In this document: positions 57,426 to 64,000 of the stretch, piece by piece
Layout of the letters: each line of letters begins with the position of its first letter
Position numbering within the stretch: the stretch's first letter is position 1
DNA from: Narthecium ossifragum
Taxonomy: Eukaryota > Streptophyta > Magnoliopsida > Dioscoreales > Nartheciaceae
Direction of reading: 5' to 3'
DNA length: 64,000 nucleotides
Assembly: GCA_963920575.1 (NCBI GenBank)
Contig: OY986970.1
Coordinates: 19,723,274-19,787,273, forward strand
Position numbers and translations under genes: made by a program
The notes under the pieces: generated by a model
Told to the model about the DNA's origin: nothing
Databases searched by the model: none
The model's input: only the letters and a program-made list of their open reading frames with translations

Positions 57426-57535
57426 GCAGAGAGAGAAATTCTTCTTGGTTTTGCCCGCGGGGCTTTGCATGTATAGTTTTCCTTATTGTCTTATACCTGG
57501 TACATATGTTTAAGCATGTTAGCCCTATAATACGG

Positions 57536-60500
57536 TGTCAGGCCCCGACCCAGAAAACCCATCCAGATCGAAGCGTGAGCCACCTAAACCTATTCACATC
57601 ACCAATTGGCGTACAAGTATATAAATGAACAATTTGATTTCCAGCTCATAAAAATTTAGACAACATCTCCTTTATAATCATAACACAAGAAACATGTACA
57701 TTTCATAATATTACAATTTCAACTTTACAACTTTGATATCATTACATTCCTCAATATCAACATTAAAGAATATTACAATATTTCCCAAATACAACTGAAT
57801 TAATAATCTTACAATTATATCCTTGAATACATCATGTTATACATCAATTTGTACATCATTGACTAAAACTGCAAATTATCTGTTGACGAACTCCCCAACC
57901 CTCCAAGTCCTCGATCACCTCGAAATACCGCGCCATCTTCTAAAGCAACACCTGAAAGAAGGAACTGCATCGACCTGTATCGCCGATGCAGCCCAGGTAG
58001 GGTGAGCAACAATGCCCAGTAGGGTTCTACTCTACGTCGCACAGAAAGGAAGGGAAACTGCAACTGTGTGGTTCTCCGCCTAAGCCTAAGGTATGCCAAG
58101 GGGCCCCATAACCCCGTCGATGTCCCAAGGGCTCCCATCATGAACCTCTCTCTTGAACATGTTACCAAGATCACCCTAAGCATCAACAGGGGAACGGTAC
58201 CATGCGGGATCACCCTTACCCAAGAACAAACGAGAGGAAACAAAGACTGCGGGCTCCTGTCCAGGTACCACCCTGCCTAGTCATACCATCTCTCGCGGGG
58301 ACACACATGTCAGGAAATGCATCGACAACCATCGTTAGCACTTGGCCTTGGAGACCGACACAACCTCTACACCTCAAATATAAATATATAATCCATAGTC
58401 GACTATAGCAATAATCTCAAATGATATCCAACATAATCATTGATGACAATCACGTCCTAATCCTCGACTACCCAAACCCCGGTCCTAGGGCTAGATCCGG
58501 GCTACCCGAGAACCCCGGATCGGCGATCGAAACCATGGCCTACCACCTAGCCTGAATGCCTCTAATGCAATCAGATGCATGCAATGCTCAGGCACAGGAA
58601 TACAGAAATAGAAGCATGCAACAATATGTCAAAACAACATACATGGGCTAGGCGAAGCGTCAAGCTTGCCGAAGGGTAAGCATAACATGGTCTATCTCAA
58701 ATAAAGGTCTAACTCACAATTAAAGATCTATCTTATACAAATACAGCAACACAGGCCGAAAACTAGCAAACACTCAATTCAATCGAAATTTCGGCATTAC
58801 AACGGCTTAAACGGCCGCCCCCCAAAATTCCTACAACAGGGCACACCCCCAGTTACACAAATAATCAAGATAACAACAAGCTGTAAAACAAACTGATACA
58901 AGGGGCACACCAGCGGCCCTACTTCTATGTCCGCATTCCCGAGAGTCATCACCCCCCTCGGTTAACCCACAAATAAATAGGAATGGGCACACAGCCGGCC
59001 CTAGGCTTTAAACGTGATATGAGGATGTGCAGGATTTAAAAGAGGGAAAGAATATATAGCACTATAAAATAACAATGCATGTTGCAGAAGAAGACATGGG
59101 CGGTTCTATTTAGAATTCGGATGCATTCTCATTATAGGAGTTGTCCATTCCATGGGGATATCAGACATCCAGTGGAAAAATCAGATACAATCAAAGCATA
59201 ACAGTTAACTTCAACTTGAATATTCAAGCTAATCAGATATACCATGGCATGAACAAGAATTAGAACTCATAATCCGGTATTCAATCATTGATAGCCTAAT
59301 TTTAAGGTAGCAGAAGGGAACTAAGCATAGCAATACATGGGGATGAAACATAGCAGCATATCAACCCATAGACATCCATACATAGCATAGCAAGGAAGGA
59401 TCTAAGTATGGCATAGGCATGGATACAGACGTAGCTGCCGGAAGGCAAGGCGTAGCATGAACTTGAAGACAACCCACAACTAGTATTAATCGCAGCAATC
59501 CATTGAGCATCAAAACCCAACTACTGCCAGTGGAACTAAGCCCACCTCAGAATCCAGTAAACCACAGTAAACCATAGTCACACCCGATCCCATAGGAAAC
59601 CAATTCGATGAATACAACGAGAGGAAAAATGGGGAAAATCTCATCAACCCAACAATAACCAGCAAGTCCAAATCAAACACCATGAGATTCGAGAGAAATC
59701 GGAACAGGGAGTTGGAAGAGGACCTCATGTGTTCAGCGGCTGAGAACAGGGGAGAGCCCCAGCTATCGATGCACACCCAGCAATGGCTATGGAGGAGGAA
59801 AAACACCAGCCACAAGAACAAAGTATGGCTACAGGAGAAATGAGGATGAAAACAGGGGAGAAGAACAGAGAGGCAAACCAGGAACAGGGGAAGAAGAAAA
59901 CAGAGAAAACCCGACACCTCAAGCAACCCAATCAATCACAAACACTTTGAGCCATCCATGGCATCAGGGGAGAACCAGAGAAGATGCACATAGGGGAGAG
60001 GAAGAACATCACCGGAACCACAAATACAGAATAGATGCATAAATCCCAAACTACAACATCGCAATCCATCAACACCCAAAGAGACAGGGGAAAATTCCGA
60101 TCAAACCAAGCAGAAGAGGAGTAATCCAGTCGATCAACCAAAAACCAAAGAACAGAAAGGTGAAACCTCTTCAGAAATCCAATGAAATCCACAGAGAAAT
60201 CCACAGAGCCACCAACAGTCCAAACCACAAGCATCGAACCGATCCTACTCTAAGCTAGTAGAGTCTAAACCAAGTTTAGGGAAGAAGCCCTACCTCTAGA
60301 TCCGCGGGTCTTCCTCTTCCTCTTCTCCGGCCACGTCGTAGTCAACGTCACCGCTGCCAAGCTCTCTCCTCTGGTCGTCGTTGCCGTGGTCATCCAAGGC
60401 CTCCACCGTCGAAGAGGGAAACCCACTCGTCGCTGCCGTTGATGTCATCCTCCTTGCCATGGTCGCCATCGCCAGACTCCTCTCCGGCCGCACCCTCGCC

Positions 60501-60957
60501 TCCGACGAGAGGAACTCCGCTGGTTCCTCTCCTCTCTCCCTCCACGAGATCGGGTCGCCGCTCTCCCTTGATCTCCCTCTCTCAATGGCGGTTTAACCCC
60601 TAACGAGAGAAGAGGATGGGATTTAAGGGTTTACATACTAATGGTTTAATATTGGATCATGTTCGTCCGATCAACCGGATTTGATCCTAGCCGCTCAGAT
60701 CTCGATCCTTACGATCTAACTCAGATCCTCCGATCTGGGGCACACCTAAAGATCTATTCAAACACATACATCGTCACATGGCCGTGTGTGCGCTACGCAT
60801 GTGTGAAACCAGCTCCGTCAAGGATAATTTACAATATTACCCCCGGAGCCGCAACGATCAACGAAGATCACGAAGCAAGGCCAACCAAGCCCAACACCAA
60901 TAGAACCAGACCCTCGACCCAAGCGGTCAGACCGGGTGGGAGGTACAGGTCCTCACA
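57536..60957 (-). mobile_element. Long solo LTR (3.4 kb), Tekay-like gypsy
   Basis: Plus strand starts TGTCAGGCCCCG and ends GGTCCTCACA. A perfect 5-bp duplication TACGG lies at 57531-57535 and 60958-60962. At 3,422 bp it is about 1.2 kb longer than the related LTRs. The extra part (about 59000-60300) contains repeated ACAGGGGAGAA-type strings. The hairpin block is at 57976-58040 (inverted), with a G-T pair in the stem. No palindrome array was seen in this LTR. Confidence 0.93.
60296..60600 (-). other. GC-rich, exon-like segment in long LTR
   Basis: This segment is GC-rich, open on minus for about 65 codons (60493-60296, ending EEEEEDPRI) and followed by a GT-rich stretch that could act as a splice donor. 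In minus orientation it sits near the start of the LTR, where transcription would begin. It may be leader sequence or captured host DNA; I do not recognise it. Confidence 0.3.
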
Positions 60958-62122
60958 TACGGGCAGTGGTGAACCGAAGGAGTGATGACTCCCAGGATGT
61001 TTAGAATAAACGGGTGGGTAGCCCTACAGCTTTCCCTAGCCTTGCATCCCAGCGTGCGCCGAGGGCTTTATCTGTGATATCTGTGAGTTGTTGTTTGCGG
61101 GGCTACTTCCCGGTGAAGGTGTTGTGGTGGACTGCTGACAGTTGGTGGTGGTACCACTGTAGCAGCTCCTAGACCTTATTTACCTGTTCACCACCCAGGG
61201 CCGGCAGGGTGCCGTGCCCAAATCTTGTTTGATATACAATCACATAATGTTGCATGCTTACCTGTATATTCCTGCGTGTGCTTATAACATGCATTGCTTT
61301 GTGCATTAGTTGCATCTGTGTAGGACGTTGGCGATTGGTTGATCGCCGATCCGGGGCTTTCGGGTAGTCCGGATCTAGCTCTAGGACTGTTGCGGGTAGC
61401 TTGGTCCAGGACTCGATTTGTAGTATTCAGTCGATTTTCGATGATAGGGTTAGATGAACTGAATACATGTGGTTTGATGTTTAGAGGTCGTGTCGACTCC
61501 AAGTCGTATATGAGGTGTAGCCGGAGTCCGGTGTTCTTGACTCTTGGGTCGAGGATTGCATACCCAGCGGTGTCCTGGCCCGCCAAACAGTGTTCAGTGT
61601 CATGTTGTGAGTCTGCAGTGTTTTGGGCCTGCGTTCACGGACTTCCGGTAGGGTTATGGGCCGTTGTATACATCTAGGATAGACTTGGGGGCGGCACTGT
61701 TGTGTTCCCTCCCTTGTGAGTGTCGTAGTGTAGTATCCCTACTGAGCTTAGTGCTCACTTCTACCCGGGCTGTGTTTTGTAGGTGCTGGCGCTAGCTCTT
61801 CTTCGGTCGCCCCTACCGGGCAGGTGTTTGGTGACGTGGCGGCATCTGACAGTGATTGAGGAGCGGCGATCTTAGTTTTACCCTTTGTTATAGATAGTCT
61901 CCTACGGGAGTGTTAAATGTATAATTTCCCTGTTTTGAGGATTTGTATTATATCCAGTTCAGTGTTTTGAGGTTTCTGATCGTTTGTATAATACAGGATG
62001 ATTATAAATTGTTAGGGAGACCACTAGGATTATAGGGAAACCTCACCAAAATTTTCGCAGTAGGTTAGGTTCCGGTTCGCGGCGCCCAGCTCGGTTGGGC
62101 CTATGCGGGTCGGGGCGCGACA

Positions 62123-62364
62123 GATAGGTTCGCAAGAGATAGGCTTGCAGGCGATAGGTTCTAGGGAGCAGGCCTTTGACGGTTTTGATGGTGAAGGTTA
62201 CATTAGAAGTTTGAGGGAGAGGTGAGATTAAGTGGGGGGCGAGATGGATATTTGAGATTAAGCGCATGTAAATTAGACTTGGACGGTTTAAGATTAAGTG
62301 GATTTGATGAGAAAGTTAAGATTATATGTTTAGGATGATGGCTGTAATGGGCTATGATCGGTCA
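62123..62364. other. CACTA 5' terminal region, noncoding
   Basis: Original CACTA sequence between the truncated retrotransposon and the subterminal repeats. It contains a short GATAGGTTC/GATAGGC repeat at 62123-62160. No gene. Confidence 0.5.
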
Positions 62365-62665
62365 GAACTGTATATTGTCACCATAAGCTTTTAGTGACAA
62401 CTACACATTGTCACTAACTCCATTCAGTAACAACTAACTAATAGTCATCACAGAAGCAAGAATTTAATTGACGTCAAAATTTTACGTCCATTTTAAGTGA
62501 CCAGTTTCAATGACAACATATCAAGCACATCACAAAAATATAAGGAATTTGCGACAACTCAATTACTTGTCACAAATAATTTGACGACAATCGTTTATAT
62601 GCAACAACATAATATACTTGTCACTAAATACATAGTTTTAGTGACAACATATTCTCGTGTCATAG
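62365..62665. repeat. CACTA right subterminal repeats
   Basis: About twelve TAGTGACAA or TTGTCACTA variants in 300 bp, matching the left subterminal array at 24915-25620. Confidence 0.87.
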
Positions 62666-62673
62666 AAAGACAA

Positions 62674-62686
62674 GTTTCTTGTAATG
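62674..62686. repeat. CACTA right terminal inverted repeat
   Basis: GTTTCTTGTAATG is complementary to CATTACAAGAAAC, with one change from CACTA. GGG follows. Confidence 0.87.
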
Positions 62687-62689
62687 GGG

Positions 62690-64000
62690 GGTGGTTACTG
62701 TCACGGGGAAAGTGCAACAGAAATTTTTCACTTGAGTTCTTCCCAATGATGATGTCAAGACCCTTCTTGACAAGCCTCCTTCTTCTTCACATGCAAACAC
62801 ATAAGAAAACACGATATAGGCAAAGGATTCGCCGTCTCTCTTATTGATGCAATTGTACAAAGAAGTTCTCAACTCTCTTGCCCAACCCCTTGGTTACAAT
62901 CACTCAATTACAAAGAGAACCCAACATTAAACCGCCATCCAGATCTCCCCTTGATCATGTCCGACTCTTCCTTATATAGAAAAAGGCTCCAAGCCTTCCT
63001 TTCTAAGAAGGAATCCTGGTTCAACACCAACTCTGGATCTTTGATTGACTCTAAGCTGATCTGGACTCTATCTTGGCCAATCATGAAGTTGCCCACTTCA
63101 TATGGACTCCTATTTATGCTGCAACCTGCTTTGGATAGCATATGTCAAGAATCGTCGTATTTTGACTCGAAATAGTATGCCTTTCTATTTCTATTTCCAT
63201 GAGCCAGGTACAAATTCCCTTCTGCTATATTCCATATTTGCCATGTCATCCTATATATGAATCCTAAGCCAAGTGGAATTACCTCAATGGCGCGCACAGT
63301 TTGACCTCCATGGTCGTCGAAGCAAGTTGTGTTCTAGTCCAACTAGAACTCTCGAGCAAGTAGGACTTTCCCCGCGCCAAAACTTGTCTCTGCAGCGTCA
63401 AGTCCTTTCACGATTCCAATCCAACTAGAATTAGGGCTTTTGCATTGCTGGATTGCTCTTGATGGCATCACGTGTCCTGCCAACCGCATCATGTCACGCC
63501 AAGTCCTAGTCCGACTAGGACTCATGCGTCATCTTCATTTTTGCCCGTGCCAAGATGTGCCAAGTCCTAGTGTCACTAGGAATGGGAGTCCTAGGTCGGA
63601 CTAGGATTCCTAGTCCCACTCAGACTTGAGTGTCATTGTGTTGCGTCATGTCGCATCATGCCGCGTGCCAAGCTCCTTTGGCGCACTCATTTTGCTTGTT
63701 GTGCCTCCCTAGTTGCTCGCCACATGTCTTGCTCGGAAGAATCCGCCCATGGCGCACCAAGTATTGCTCGCGGCCCGAAACGCCGCGCCGTCATCAAACT
63801 TGCTGGTGTCATTTTCAAGATTCCTTGTGCCAATGCTGGGGATGATGCGTGTGTGACACTTTCCTTGCTATCATGAGGCCTCCGAACCTCATATGACTCA
63901 TGGCACCAATCACGAGTCACGATTGGGCACTTGGGCGCTACAACTTTCGATGTCGCGAGTCAAGGCCCGTGTCAGGGGCTCAAGGCCCTGATAGTTATCG
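62690..64000. other. Right flank, LTR-like sequence of unknown family
   Basis: A TATA-like CTTATATAG at about 62972 is followed by sequence with dense palindromes of the AGTCCTAGT / ACTAGGACT type (63330-63640). This resembles retrotransposon LTR or leader sequence, but no boundary or coding domain is visible. Open frames such as 63658-63876 are short and unrecognised. Confidence 0.35.
63330..63640. repeat. CCTAGTCNGACTAGG palindrome array
   Basis: Copies include CTAGTCCAACTAGAACTC, AAGTCCTAGTCCGACTAGG and CCTAGGTCGGACTAGG. About six such units in 310 bp, each able to form a hairpin with a very short loop. It is a different core from the TCGA arrays but the same organisation. Confidence 0.75.

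Larger units (their letters stand above)
55406..62122 (+). mobile_element. 5'-truncated, internally deleted Tekay-like element
   Basis: The 5' LTR, gag and protease are missing. Homology to the pol at 31087 begins near 55407 (VDFEIDL). Reverse transcriptase is fused to integrase by deletion near 55690, and the 3' LTR starts at 56470 and ends at 62122 (CGCGACA). The LTR is interrupted by the solo LTR at 57536-60957. No target duplication was found, as expected for a truncated copy. It lies inside the CACTA element. Confidence 0.85.
56470..62122 (+). repeat. 3' LTR of truncated Tekay-like element, interrupted
   Basis: 56470-57535 and 60963-62122, about 2,226 bp without the inserted solo LTR and one target copy. 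It starts TGTGAGGACCC and ends GCGCGACA. It has TATA at 56791, GATCGATC arrays at 56655-56775 and 57140-57425 and the hairpin block at 61722-61790. Similar to the solo LTRs 44125-46322 and 11162-13460. Confidence 0.92.
24899..62686 (-). mobile_element. CACTA (En/Spm) DNA transposon with nested insertions
   Basis: The left end is CACTACAAGAAAAA (24899). The right end reads TTTCTTGTAATG, that is CATTACAAGAAA on the minus strand, so the CACTA is decayed to CATTA there. The 3-bp duplication GGG flanks both ends (24896-24898 and 62687-62689). Both ends carry subterminal TAGTGACAA-type repeats. It encodes TNP2-type and Transposase_24-type proteins on the minus strand, both broken. Much of the 37.8 kb is later insertions at 26894-42015, 44125-46322, 50351-54780 and about 55406-62122. 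Confidence 0.93.

Noticed and set aside
60381..60596. Plus-strand 71-codon frame in the long solo LTR
   Set aside because: Opposite to the LTR direction and overlapping another open frame in a GC-rich segment; no support.

Overview
This window is a piece of a flowering-plant nuclear genome. It is almost entirely transposable elements, nested up to three deep. No intact host gene, tRNA gene, rRNA gene or CRISPR array was found. The plant assignment rests on the element families: Ty3/gypsy elements with a plant-type initiator-tRNA-Met primer site, a SIRE-like Ty1/copia element, a CACTA (En/Spm) transposon with TNP2 and Transposase_24-type genes, a hAT element and a Helitron helicase remnant. 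I cannot name the species.

Layout. (1) 60-6694 is a complete gag-only Ty3/gypsy element with 5-bp target duplication CACCT, sitting in degenerate older retrotransposon DNA (1-59 and 6695-9517). (2) 9518-19333 holds two copies of one LTR family in inverted orientation. Three other LTRs lie in or between them: solo LTRs 11162-13460 (CTTTA) and 16942-18373 (CTCCT), and a lone LTR 14658-16166. (3) 19340-24743 is a Helitron helicase remnant and a possible Helitron 3' end, broken up by an LTR fragment (19788-about 21460) and a hAT element (22199-24379, 8-bp duplication GATGGACT).

(4) 24899-62686 is one 37.8-kb CACTA transposon (3-bp duplication GGG) whose two genes run on the minus strand. Its original sequence is cut by a full-length Tekay/Del-like gypsy element (26894-42015, TAACA), which itself carries an OTA-clade gypsy element inside its reverse transcriptase (31614-37092, TCTAC). 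Further insertions are a solo LTR (44125-46322, GGACC), a gag-only SIRE-like copia element (50351-54780, TATCC), and a 5'-truncated Tekay-like element (about 55406-62122) whose LTR carries another solo LTR (57536-60957, TACGG). (5) 62690-64000 is the right flank of the CACTA element.

Every protein-coding region found is broken by stops, frameshifts, insertions or deletions, so nothing here looks able to move by itself today. Many stops look like C-to-T or G-to-A changes of Gln, Trp or Arg codons, as expected from deamination of methylated cytosine.

The most unusual signal is a set of dense arrays of short TCGA-centred palindromes and hairpins (GATCGATC type and GACGGTCGAC type). They recur in Tekay-like LTRs, in LTRs of an OTA-like family, in the copia LTRs and upstream of an accessory ORF in the OTA-like element. 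Two sister LTRs carry different palindrome types at the same site, and the two LTRs of one element carry arrays of different length. A separate conserved block of about 65 bp, with a small hairpin, is kept in otherwise diverged Tekay-like LTRs.
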